DNA of 6,918 nucleotides. Origin: an uncultured Gammaproteobacteria bacterium. Lineage in GTDB: Bacteria; Pseudomonadota; Gammaproteobacteria; Pseudomonadales; Pseudohongiellaceae. The position numbers were made by a program, and so were the translations under genes. Below the pieces are notes generated by a model. That model saw only the letters and a list, made by a program, of their open reading frames with translations, was not told the DNA's origin and did no database searches. Within the stretch, counting starts at the first letter, position 1; each line of letters begins with the position of its first letter. Below are positions 1 to 5,848 of the stretch, one piece after another. The DNA lies in assembly GCA_903926285.1 (NCBI GenBank), contig CAIYIP010000387.1, positions 1-6,918 of the forward strand, written 5' to 3'.

Positions 1-1988
1 ATGACTTCGCCACGCGTATAGTTTTTATCCTTGAGCAAATTGAGAGCTTTGCTCTGGTTATCCTCAATCAGGCTTTTTTTGCCAACCGTTATTTCCAGGC
101 CCTGGCTGAGTGCACGCTTGGTAGAGAAATAAAGTTTGCGCAGCAGGGAAGCGCGCCAGGTATTCCACAGATTGGGATTGGTGCCATTGATGTCAGCAAC
201 TGTCAGCACATAGAGATAGTCAAGATGAACCTGGTCTCCCATCAATAATGCAAAAGACTTGATTACGGCGGGATCGTGAATATCTTCGCGCTGGGCGGTG
301 CCGGACATCACAAGATGATTTTTTACCAGCCAGCCAACAAGAGCTGTGTCCCATTTGCCGAGATGATGGCGTTTGCAGAAATCTTCGGCATCTTTCACAC
401 CCAACAGTGAATGATCGCCGCCCCGCCCCTTTGCTATGTCATGGTACAAGCCAGCGATATAAAGCAGTTCCGGTTTGGGAATAAGCTTGGTGATCTGGGA
501 TGCAACCGGAAACTTTTCTTCTGCGTCCAGATGGTTAAAGCGTCGCAGGTTTTCCATAACCTGCAAAGTATGATCGTCCACCGTGTAGATGTGAAAAAGG
601 TCGTGTTGCATCTGGCCCACGATACGACCGAACTCCGGTAAATAAGCCGAAAGAATGCCGTAGTGCTTCATCTTGCGCAGCTGGTTGACCATGCGGTGGG
701 GCGAGCGCAGCAGTTCCATGAACATGCTTATATTGCGAACGTCCTTGCGATAGTCATCGTCGATAAGGCTCAGGCTGTTGCGTAGCAATCGTATGGTAGC
801 AGCGCGAATTCCTTCAATAGAACGGTCCTGGGCCATGAGCATGAAGATCTCGATGAGCGCCATGGGAGTATGCTGGAATACCCGGGTATGCTTCGCCTCG
901 ATGTAGTTATCACGAATCTGGAAGCGGTTGTTAACTGCCCTGACTTTGGTCTTTTCCCCGGAGCGCAGGATTTCTTCATCGAACAGTTGCAGCAGTACGT
1001 CATTGAGAACCCTGATGTTGAGTACTGCCTGGTAATATTGCTGCATCAGTTTTTCAATTGCGAGGCTATTGCCATCGTTCTCGTAGCCAAACATTTCCGC
1101 CAGTGTGCGCTGGTGTTCAAACAACAGCCTGTCTTCGCGACGACCATTGATCATGTGCAAGCCATAGCGCAGTTTCCACAAAAAATTGCGGCCCTTGATC
1201 AGGTCGCGGTACTCGGTCTTGAGCAAAAATCCACGCTTCACCAGATCCTTGAAATCACCAGTGCCAAAATAATGGCGGGCAATCCAGCTGATGGTTTGTA
1301 AATCGCGCAAGCCACCTGGCGCAGCCTTGATGTTGGGCTCGAGGGAATATTCAATGTCATCGTGTTTGCGATGACGTTCCAGCTGCTCTGCTTTTTTGGC
1401 AGCGAAATAACTTTTTGGCTTCCAGATTTTTTTCTCGGCCAGCTTCGTCATGACCTCTTGCTGCAACAAAGGATTACCGCAGATAGTGCGGGACTCTAGC
1501 AGGGCAGTTGTGATCGTGATGTCCTTGACGGCGTGCAGAATGTTTTCACGGATAGTTCGCACGCTTTGCCCGACTTCCAGATTGATGTCCCACAAAAAAG
1601 TCAGGAAGCCTTCAATGGCAGTTGTGTGACGGCGAATATTATTGCGCCGTAGCATGATCTGGATATCAATATCAGAGTAGGGGTGTAATTCACCGCGGCC
1701 ATAGCCACCAACGGCTACGAGGCTGATATCCCCGGCATCACCCCAGTCATATCGTTTCCAAGCCTGGATCAAAATCTGGTCGGCAAACCAGCTGATATCC
1801 TTGATCAGGGTTTCAATTTTATCGCCACTGCGAAAGCGCTCATCGAGGAGACTGTGAGCCTGTTTGATGCTGGCCTTGAAACAGCTGATTGCTGAAGGGC
1901 TCTTGGCGAGCTGACGGGTAAATACCCGGGAATTGAACAGTGCCTGGCGTTTGATGCCAATGCGGCTTTTCTGCTTAACCCTGGTCAA
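1..1988 (-). CDS. glnD: Bifunctional uridylyltransferase/uridylyl-removing enzyme GlnD (N-terminal ~662 residues; C-terminus outside window)
   Basis: GlnD adds UMP to PII signal proteins (GlnB/GlnK) when glutamine is low and removes it when glutamine is high, setting glutamine synthetase activity and NtrBC output. I translated the minus frame by hand: it is open from TTG at 1988-1986 to the window edge, about 662 codons of a family length near 900. The nucleotidyltransferase motif GGYGRGELHPYSDID spans residues 94-108, with metal ligands D106 and D108. LEPNIKAAPGGLRD follows. The HD hydrolase domain has YTVDDHT (H473) and YHDIAKGRGGDHS (H516, D517). The two C-terminal ACT domains would lie beyond position 1. 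The only in-frame candidates between the upstream stop (2045-2043) and the conserved domain are TTG 1988, ATT 2006 and CTG 2039. TTG gives an N-terminus near Pseudomonas length and follows a weak GGGTGG at 1997-1992. It overlaps the map stop by 4 bases, suggesting translational coupling. The family call is very secure; the start is fairly secure. Confidence 0.96.
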   Translation of the reverse strand, partial: MTRVKQKSRIGIKRQALFNSRVFTRQLAKSPSAISCFKASIKQAHSLLDERFRSGDKIETLIKDISWFADQILIQAWKRYDWGDAGDISLVAVGGYGRGELHPYSDIDIQIMLRRNNIRRHTTAIEGFLTFLWDINLEVGQSVRTIRENILHAVKDITITTALLESRTICGNPLLQQEVMTKLAEKKIWKPKSYFAAKKAEQLERHRKHDDIEYSLEPNIKAAPGGLRDLQTISWIARHYFGTGDFKDLVKRGFLLKTEYRDLIKGRNFLWKLRYGLHMINGRREDRLLFEHQRTLAEMFGYENDGNSLAIEKLMQQYYQAVLNIRVLNDVLLQLFDEEILRSGEKTKVRAVNNRFQIRDNYIEAKHTRVFQHTPMALIEIFMLMAQDRSIEGIRAATIRLLRNSLSLIDDDYRKDVRNISMFMELLRSPHRMVNQLRKMKHYGILSAYLPEFGRIVGQMQHDLFHIYTVDDHTLQVMENLRRFNHLDAEEKFPVASQITKLIPKPELLYIAGLYHDIAKGRGGDHSLLGVKDAEDFCKRHHLGKWDTALVGWLVKNHLVMSGTAQREDIHDPAVIKSFALLMGDQVHLDYLYVLTVADINGTNPNLWNTWRASLLRKLYFSTKRALSQGLEITVGKKSLIEDNQSKALNLLKDKNYTRGEV

Positions 1989-2773
1989 TTGCCACCCGCT
2001 TTGAATGGCTCTTCCTTGCGACTGGTCAGAACTTCGCAGCCATCACTGGTTACTGCAAGTGTATGTTCCCACTGTGCTGACAAGCGACGGTCAGCTGTTG
2101 TTACGGTCCAGCCATCTGCACGCGAGAGTTTGGTAAACCGACTGCCAGCGTTGATCATCGGCTCGATTGTGAAGGTCATGCCTTCCCGCAATTGCATACC
2201 GGTTTGTTTCTGGCCGTAATGAAGCACCTGTGGCTCTTCATGGAATATTCTGCCAATACCATGGCCACAATAATCGCGTACAACAGAATAGTGCAGGGCT
2301 TCTGCGTACTGCTGGATTACATATCCCAAGTCTCCGAGATATACACCGGGCCCAACAAGGGCAATGGCTTTGTACAGGCATTCCTGGGTCACAGTAATCA
2401 ATTTCTGGGCATGAAGGGGCAGTGTGCCAATGCCAAACATTTTACTGGTATCGCCATGGAAACCGTCTTTAATGACAGTAATATCGATATTGATTATGTC
2501 GCCATCCTTGAGGATCTTGTCGTCGCTGGGGATGCCATGGCAAATGACATGGTTTACCGATGTGCAGATCGATTTCGGGAAACCGTTGTAGTTCAGCGGG
2601 GCAGGGACGGCTTTCTGGACATTGACAATGTAGTTATGGCAAATCCGATCAAGTTCACCTGTACTTATACCGGCTTTGACATAGGGTTCGATCATTTCCA
2701 GCACTTCTGCTGCTAGGCGTCCAACTTCGCGCATGAGCGCGATTTCGTCCTTGGTCTTTATAGTTACTGGCAT
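1985..2773 (-). CDS. map: Methionine aminopeptidase, type I
   Basis: This cytosolic dinuclear-metal peptidase removes initiator methionine from nascent proteins when residue 2 is small. The product is 262 residues, the usual size for the short bacterial type I enzyme with no N-terminal extension. The five metal ligands are present: D97 (GDIINID), D108 (HGDTSKMF), H171 (YCGHGIGR), E204 (FTIEPM) and E236 (SAQWEHT; one residue later than E. coli E235 because of a one-residue insertion after NAG). Catalytic-site histidines H79 (CHG) and H178 (FHEEPQ) are also present. The frame is open 30 codons further upstream, but homology begins at MPVTIKTKDEI, so ATG 2773 is chosen; an AGGA lies about 12 bases before it. 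The gene is divergent from rpsB, as in E. coli and pseudomonads, and overlaps glnD by 4 bases, so the two are probably co-transcribed. Confidence 0.98.
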   Translation of the reverse strand: MPVTIKTKDEIALMREVGRLAAEVLEMIEPYVKAGISTGELDRICHNYIVNVQKAVPAPLNYNGFPKSICTSVNHVICHGIPSDDKILKDGDIINIDITVIKDGFHGDTSKMFGIGTLPLHAQKLITVTQECLYKAIALVGPGVYLGDLGYVIQQYAEALHYSVVRDYCGHGIGRIFHEEPQVLHYGQKQTGMQLREGMTFTIEPMINAGSRFTKLSRADGWTVTTADRRLSAQWEHTLAVTSDGCEVLTSRKEEPFKAGGN

Positions 2774-2821
2774 GAGATACTGCTGTCCTGGAAAACCGGT
2801 GCACGATTGGCTTAGCAACCG

Positions 2822-2850
2822 ATTATAGTGTCCATAGCTGAATGCATAAA
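2822..2850 (-). promoter_or_regulatory. Probable sigma-70 promoter of map(-glnD)
   Basis: Reading the minus strand, a perfect -10 hexamer TATAAT occupies 2827-2822. A weak -35 (TTTATG, 2850-2845; 3 of 6 matches) lies 17 bases upstream. Transcription would start near 2815, giving a leader of about 40 bases before the map ATG at 2773. The exact -10 and its position make this the best candidate, but it is inferred from sequence only. Confidence 0.6.
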
Positions 2851-2875
2851 CCCGTATCTGCAAGCATTTGCGGTT

Positions 2876-2904
2876 TTGACAAATATTTAGTTGGCTGTTA
2901 TTGG
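2876..2904 (+). promoter_or_regulatory. Candidate upstream rpsB promoter (P1)
   Basis: A consensus -35 TTGACA (2876-2881) is followed 17 bases later by TATTGG (2899-2904), only 3 of 6 to the -10 consensus but preceded by TG at 2896-2897 (extended -10). Transcription would start near 2911, about 235 bases before rpsB. It lies back-to-back with the map promoter, whose -35 is about 25 bases away. The poor -10 makes this tentative. Confidence 0.35.
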
Positions 2905-2919
2905 TTTAATCGGACATGA

Positions 2920-2950
2920 GAAAGCAGCTGGTTGTCCAGTTTCAGCTTTC
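2920..2950. repeat. Inverted repeat just upstream of the main rpsB promoter
   Basis: GAAAGC (2920-2925) pairs with GCTTTC (2945-2950), and inside it CTGG (2928-2931) pairs with CCAG (2936-2939) around a TTGT loop. The dyad abuts the position where a -35 element for the TATAAA at 2971 would lie (about 2948-2953). It has no T-tract, so it does not look like a terminator. It could be a protein-binding site or chance; no function is assigned. Confidence 0.3.
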
Positions 2951-2967
2951 CTGAACCGCCTTCTTTG

Positions 2968-2976
2968 TGATATAAA
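2968..2976 (+). promoter_or_regulatory. Main rpsB operon promoter (extended -10, GC-rich discriminator)
   Basis: TGATATAAA is an extended -10 (TG, one base, then TATAAA at 2971-2976). It is followed directly by the GC-rich stretch GCCGCCCG, which would form the discriminator. No good -35 exists 16-18 bases upstream, consistent with reliance on the extended -10. Predicted start is near 2983, leaving a leader of about 160 bases before rpsB. From memory, gammaproteobacterial rpsB promoters are described as having an extended -10 and a GC-rich discriminator typical of stringently controlled ribosomal promoters; this matches that pattern. Confidence 0.7.
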
Positions 2977-2982
2977 GCCGCC

Positions 2983-3145
2983 CGTTCTGGCCGTAGACTG
3001 CTAACAGTTGAGGACAGGGCTTAACCGGCAGGTACTTCTGCCTAAACTTTTTTAATGTCGCACATATACCGTCACATCTGCCCGGGTGCCACCGCGAGTG
3101 GTTAAGCAGATGGGGTGTATGGAGGCTTAACCCCAGGAAACTTCA
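2983..3145 (+). ncRNA. rpsB 5' leader, probable S2-responsive autoregulatory RNA (t44/tff position)
   Basis: A leader of about 160 bases separates the predicted start from the rpsB ATG. In E. coli this place is occupied by the t44/tff RNA, understood as the rpsB leader through which S2 represses rpsB-tsf. Visible pairing: CATCTGC (3075-3081) with GCAGATG (3106-3112), enclosing GCCAC (3088-3092) with GTGGT (3098-3102, one G-U pair) around loop CGCGA; and GGGT (3113-3116) with ACCC (3130-3133). GGTTAAGC (3100-3107) is perfectly complementary to GCTTAACC at both 3019-3026 and 3125-3132, so alternative folds exist. The Shine-Dalgarno AGGA is at 3135-3138, 7 bases before the ATG and 2 bases after the second GCTTAACC copy. 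Position and structure support the call; S2 binding is inferred from the family. Confidence 0.65.
3027..3053 (+). terminator. Weak terminator-like hairpin inside the rpsB leader
   Basis: GGCAG (3027-3031) pairs with CTGCC (3038-3042) around a 6-base loop. A run of six T (3048-3053) follows after a 5-base gap. The short stem and the gap make it a poor intrinsic terminator. It could be a pause or attenuation site, or simply the first hairpin of the leader fold. Confidence 0.3.
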
Positions 3146-4042
3146 ATGACTGTAAGCATGAAAGACATGTTGCAGGCCGGTGTCCATTTTGGTCACCAGT
3201 GCCGCTACTGGAATCCCAAAATGGACCAATACATTTTCGGAGCCCGTAACAAAATCCACATCATCAACCTCGAACACACTGTACCAGCCTTCAATCAAGC
3301 TCTGAGCATGGTTAAAACCATGGCAGAGAGAAAACAAAAAATTCTCTTTGTTGGTACCAAACGCGCAGCAAGCAAAATTATCAAAGCAGAAGCCACGCGC
3401 GCCAATATGCCGTTCGTCGATCAACGCTGGCTCGGTGGCATGTTGACCAACTACAAAACCATTCGCGCTTCCATTCGCCGCCTGCGCGATCTGGAAACTC
3501 AATCCACCGATGGCACATTCGAAAAATTGACCAAGAAAGAAGTATTGATGCGCCGTCGTGCCCAGGAAAAACTGGACAAGAGTATTGGTGGTATCAAAGA
3601 CATGGGCGGCTTGCCTGATGCACTGTTTGTAATAGACGTCGATCACGAACGTATCGCTATTGCTGAAGCCAATAAACTGGGCATTACCGTTATTGGCATT
3701 GTCGATACCAACAGCAACCCTGATGGTGTTGATGTGGTAATTCCAGGTAATGATGACGCTATTCGCGCCATCCAACTGTACGTTGAAAGCATGGCCAACG
3801 CCTGCATTGAAGGCCAGGGTCGAGTACACATGGAAGCCAGCAGCCAGAAAGAAGAATTTGCGGCTGATTCCGCAGATGTCGCGGAAGGCGAAACTGATGA
3901 AGCAGCTGCCGATTCAGCCAAGCCCAAAGCAAGAGCTGCAGCCCCTAAAGCCAAAGCTGCACCGAAAGCTAAAGCTGTACCCAAGGTGCAGGTAAAGGCG
4001 AAAGCCAAACCAGCTGACGCAGAAGCCAAAGTCAGCGAGTGA
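3146..4042 (+). CDS. rpsB: 30S ribosomal protein S2 with extended low-complexity C-terminal tail
   Basis: S2 is a late-assembling protein of the small subunit that contacts S1 and represses its own operon in gammaproteobacteria. The core is textbook: MLQAGVHFGHQ (residues 8-18), RYWNPKM, FGARNKIHIINLE, KILFVGTKRAA (65-75), RWLGGMLTN (94-102), GGIKDMGGLPDALFVID (148-164) and VDTNSNPDGVDVVIPGNDDAIRA (within 186-208). The start at ATG 3146 fits the family N-terminus (E. coli has one more residue) and has AGGAA at 3135-3139. The protein is 298 residues against about 241 in E. coli. The extra part, from about residue 235 (from about 3848), is an acidic stretch to about 259 followed by a basic Pro-Lys-Ala stretch (260-291) and a short acidic end. 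The frame and stop (TGA 4040-4042) are clean, and the terminator follows after a normal distance, so the tail is not a frameshift artefact. Confidence 0.98.
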   Translation: MTVSMKDMLQAGVHFGHQCRYWNPKMDQYIFGARNKIHIINLEHTVPAFNQALSMVKTMAERKQKILFVGTKRAASKIIKAEATRANMPFVDQRWLGGMLTNYKTIRASIRRLRDLETQSTDGTFEKLTKKEVLMRRRAQEKLDKSIGGIKDMGGLPDALFVIDVDHERIAIAEANKLGITVIGIVDTNSNPDGVDVVIPGNDDAIRAIQLYVESMANACIEGQGRVHMEASSQKEEFAADSADVAEGETDEAAADSAKPKARAAAPKAKAAPKAKAVPKVQVKAKAKPADAEAKVSE

Positions 4043-4069
4043 ACCCCGCAGTGTCTGCGTGTGAAATCA

Positions 4070-4090
4070 GGGGCCCGCGGCCCCTTTTTT
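4070..4090 (+). terminator. Intrinsic terminator/attenuator between rpsB and tsf
   Basis: GGGGCC (4070-4075) and GGCCCC (4079-4084) form a 6-bp all-GC stem with a CGC loop, extendable by one A-T pair, followed directly by six T (4085-4090). This is a canonical Rho-independent terminator 27 bases after the rpsB stop. A second small hairpin, CGCAG (4047-4051)/CTGCG (4055-4059), precedes it. Since no convincing tsf promoter is seen in 4091-4157, partial read-through probably sets the S2:EF-Ts ratio, as reported for E. coli rpsB-tsf. Confidence 0.85.
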
Positions 4091-4157
4091 CCAATTACTG
4101 CCTGCAATCCCACAGATGGCATATAGATCAAACAAATTACCTGGAAGGAGCCCCGTT

Positions 4158-5027
4158 ATGGCAGAAATTACCGCCTCAGCAGTAAAAGAATTGAGAGAGA
4201 GAACTGGCCTGGGCATGATGGAATGTAAAAAGGCCCTAGTGGAATCCACTGGTGATATCGAACTCGCCATTGAGAACCTGCGCAAGTCCGGCAGCATGAA
4301 GGCGGCCAAAAAAGCCGGCCGCACCGCCGCTGAAGGCCTGGTTATGACCAAAATAGCCGACAATGGCAGTTATGGCGTTATGGTTGAAGTAAACAGCGAA
4401 ACCGATTTTGCCGCTCGTGAAGTCAATTTTATCGCCTACGTCACCAAGGTGCTCGACAAAGTGTTTGCCAGCAAATCAACTGACCTTGCCGCTCTGATGG
4501 CCGCCGGCCTCGAAGAAGATCGTCTTGCGCTGATACAAAAGATTGGCGAAAACATCAGCGTTCGCAGGGCAGTTTTAGTGGGTGGTGACGGCTCCACAGT
4601 TGGTAGCTATGTGCATTCGAACCACAAAATCGCTGTATTGGTAGCACTTAATGGTGGCGATCAGGATCTGGCACGCGATGTCGCCATGCATGTGGCAGCA
4701 ACAAGCCCCATGGTAGTAAAACCAGAAGATGTTCCCGCAGATGTGCTGAGTAAGGAAAGTGAAATTTATACAGCACAGGCTGCAGAAAGCGGCAAACCTG
4801 CTGATATCGTCGAGAAGATGGTCAGTGGTCGTCTGCGTAAATATATCGAAGAGGTGAGTCTTACCGAGCAGGCCTTTGTGAAAGATCCCGATATCAAGGT
4901 TGGCAAGCTTGTTAAACAGGCTGGCGGCACCATTACTGCTTTTGTGCGTTTCTCCGTAGGTGAAGGCATCGAGAAAGAAGTTGTCGATTTTGCTGCAGAA
5001 GTGGCCGCACAACTTAAAAAAGACTAA
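4158..5027 (+). CDS. tsf: Translation elongation factor Ts
   Basis: EF-Ts is the guanine-nucleotide exchange factor that releases GDP from EF-Tu in the cytosol. The product is 289 residues, close to the E. coli length (283). The N-terminal UBA-like module reads AEITASAVKELRERTGLGMMECKKAL (within residues 2-27; shown here only to identify it). The signature ETDFAAR (81-87) supplies the D83-F84 pair that wedges into the EF-Tu Mg site (D80-F81 in E. coli). The core subdomains and the C-terminal module (KYIEEVSLTEQAFVKD) follow. The frame is open 14 codons upstream from ATG 4116, but homology starts at ATG 4158, which has AAGGAG (4145-4150) at ideal 7-base spacing. It lies downstream of the rpsB terminator and is probably expressed by read-through. 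Nothing is missing or broken. Confidence 0.98.
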   Translation: MAEITASAVKELRERTGLGMMECKKALVESTGDIELAIENLRKSGSMKAAKKAGRTAAEGLVMTKIADNGSYGVMVEVNSETDFAAREVNFIAYVTKVLDKVFASKSTDLAALMAAGLEEDRLALIQKIGENISVRRAVLVGGDGSTVGSYVHSNHKIAVLVALNGGDQDLARDVAMHVAATSPMVVKPEDVPADVLSKESEIYTAQAAESGKPADIVEKMVSGRLRKYIEEVSLTEQAFVKDPDIKVGKLVKQAGGTITAFVRFSVGEGIEKEVVDFAAEVAAQLKKD

Positions 5028-5031
5028 GCGT

Positions 5032-5054
5032 AGTTCAACCGTTTTGGTTGAACT
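5032..5054 (+). other. Stable hairpin in the tsf-pyrH spacer
   Basis: AGTTCAACC (5032-5040) is perfectly complementary to GGTTGAACT (5046-5054), giving a 9-bp stem with a 5-base GTTTT loop, starting 5 bases after the tsf stop. No T-run follows on the plus strand, so it is not a canonical intrinsic terminator. It could protect the 3' end of a rpsB-tsf transcript, be a processing site, or cause pausing before pyrH. The pairing is certain from sequence; the role is not. Confidence 0.55.
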
Positions 5055-5077
5055 TGCAGTTGACCTTGCATTTGACG
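5054..5077 (+). repeat. Tandem 12-bp direct repeat upstream of pyrH, possibly part of a pyrH promoter
   Basis: TTGCAGTTGACC (5054-5065) is followed immediately by TTGCATTTGACG (5066-5077), matching at 10 of 12 positions. The 12 bases before (5042-5053) match at about 8 of 12 and form part of the adjacent hairpin. Each unit contains a -35-like hexamer (TTGCAG, TTGACC, TTGACG). The only plausible -10 is CATAAA at 5078-5083, 18 bases after TTGCAG, so a weak pyrH promoter is possible. The region could instead be a repeated operator or chance. Confidence 0.45.
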
Positions 5078-5106
5078 CATAAAATTTGGCAAAACATGAG
5101 CAGCAG

Positions 5107-5117
5107 GGAGTTACTCC
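5107..5117 (+). promoter_or_regulatory. pyrH ribosome-binding site inside a mini-hairpin
   Basis: The Shine-Dalgarno AGGGAG (5105-5110) has ideal 7-base spacing to ATG 5118. Its GGAG (5107-5110) is perfectly complementary to CTCC (5114-5117) across a TTA loop, with the ATG beginning right after the stem. A 4-bp stem is weak and may not matter in the cell. Confidence 0.45.
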
Positions 5118-5846
5118 ATGACCACCAAAATCCGCAAATACAATCGCATCCTGCTTAAACTCAGCGGTGAAGCCCTTACGGGAACCGCTGACTTCGGCAT
5201 AGATCCGAAAGTATTGGACCGGATGGCTGTGGAAATTGGCCAACTGGTAGAAATCGGTGTTCAGGTGGGGCTGGTTATAGGTGGGGGTAATCTGTTTCGT
5301 GGCGCAGCCCTGCATGAGGCTGGCATGGAACGCGTTACCGGTGATCACATGGGCATGCTGGCAACCTTGATGAATGCACTTGCCATGCGTGATGCACTGG
5401 AACGAGCCGGCATTGCTACACGTGTTATGTCGGCCATCCCCATGAGTGGTGTTGTGGACCACTACGACAGACGTACTGCACTCCGTAATCTGAAATACGG
5501 CGACGTGGTTATTTTTGCAGCCGGTACTGGCAATCCATTCTTTACCACCGATTCTGCCGCGTGTCTGCGTGCGATCGAAATCGATGCCGATCTCGTATTA
5601 AAAGCCACCAAGGTTGATGGCGTTTATTCGGCTGATCCACACAAGGATCCGACTGCAGTCAAATACAACCGCCTTACCTTTGACGAAGTACTCGACAAGA
5701 AACTGGGAGTCATGGATCTGACAGCCATTTGCCTGAGCCGTGATCACAACATGCCGGTTCGAGTATTCAATATGAACAAGGAAGGGGCGCTCTTCAGCAT
5801 TCTTACCGGCAAGGATGAAGGCACCCTGATCGAACGCGGAGAATAA
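5118..5846 (+). CDS. pyrH: UMP kinase (uridylate kinase)
   Basis: PyrH phosphorylates UMP to UDP using ATP, the first step from UMP toward UTP and CTP. It belongs to the amino-acid-kinase fold, is hexameric, and in proteobacteria is activated by GTP and inhibited by UTP. The product is 242 residues, against 241 in E. coli. Motifs in order: KLSGEAL (14-20, phosphate-binding lysine K14), IGGGNLFRG (54-62), GDHMGM (75-80), the UMP-binding loop GTGNPFFTTD (136-145) and KATKVDGVYSADP (162-174), then DLTAICLSRDHNMPVRVF near the C-terminus. The start at ATG 5118 matches the family N-terminus and has AGGGAG 7 bases upstream. It is followed after only 2 bases by frr, so those two are translationally linked. 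It is separated from tsf by a 90-base spacer with a hairpin and repeats, where an internal promoter may lie. Confidence 0.98.
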   Translation: MTTKIRKYNRILLKLSGEALTGTADFGIDPKVLDRMAVEIGQLVEIGVQVGLVIGGGNLFRGAALHEAGMERVTGDHMGMLATLMNALAMRDALERAGIATRVMSAIPMSGVVDHYDRRTALRNLKYGDVVIFAAGTGNPFFTTDSAACLRAIEIDADLVLKATKVDGVYSADPHKDPTAVKYNRLTFDEVLDKKLGVMDLTAICLSRDHNMPVRVFNMNKEGALFSILTGKDEGTLIERGE

Positions 5847-5848
5847 TT

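Noticed and set aside
870..1301. 143-codon plus-strand open frame inside glnD
   Set aside because: Antisense shadow: the minus-strand GlnD frame is continuous through this stretch and matches the family throughout.
2192..2716. 174-codon plus-strand open frame inside map
   Set aside because: Antisense shadow of map, whose five metal ligands and full length are intact on the other strand.
2774..2863. 30-codon N-terminal extension of map from ATG 2863
   Set aside because: Family homology begins at ATG 2773, and the extension would cover the perfect TATAAT at 2822-2827 that best explains map transcription.
3119..3130. Three-codon open frame ATG GAG GCT TAA in the rpsB leader
   Set aside because: Only a G-run too close upstream could serve as a ribosome-binding site, and the bases are better explained as part of the leader pairing; no evidence it is translated.
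3143..3829. Long minus-strand open frame (228 codons) antisense to rpsB
   Set aside because: It lies entirely opposite a highly conserved gene, has no family resemblance, and is explained by the codon bias of rpsB read in reverse.
4116..4157. 14-codon N-terminal extension of tsf from ATG 4116
   Set aside because: EF-Ts begins at MAEIT; the AAGGAG at 4145-4150 is correctly spaced for ATG 4158 and would be inside the extension.
5096..5158. Small open frame starting at ATG 5096 and overlapping the pyrH start out of frame
   Set aside because: No Shine-Dalgarno before it (A/T-rich AATTTGGCAAAAC), about 20 codons, and no sign of selection; most likely chance.
4575..5462. 295-codon minus-strand open frame spanning tsf and pyrH
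   Set aside because: It is antisense to two certain genes and their spacer; the His/Cys-rich translation resembles no protein I recognise, and there is no ribosome-binding or promoter context.
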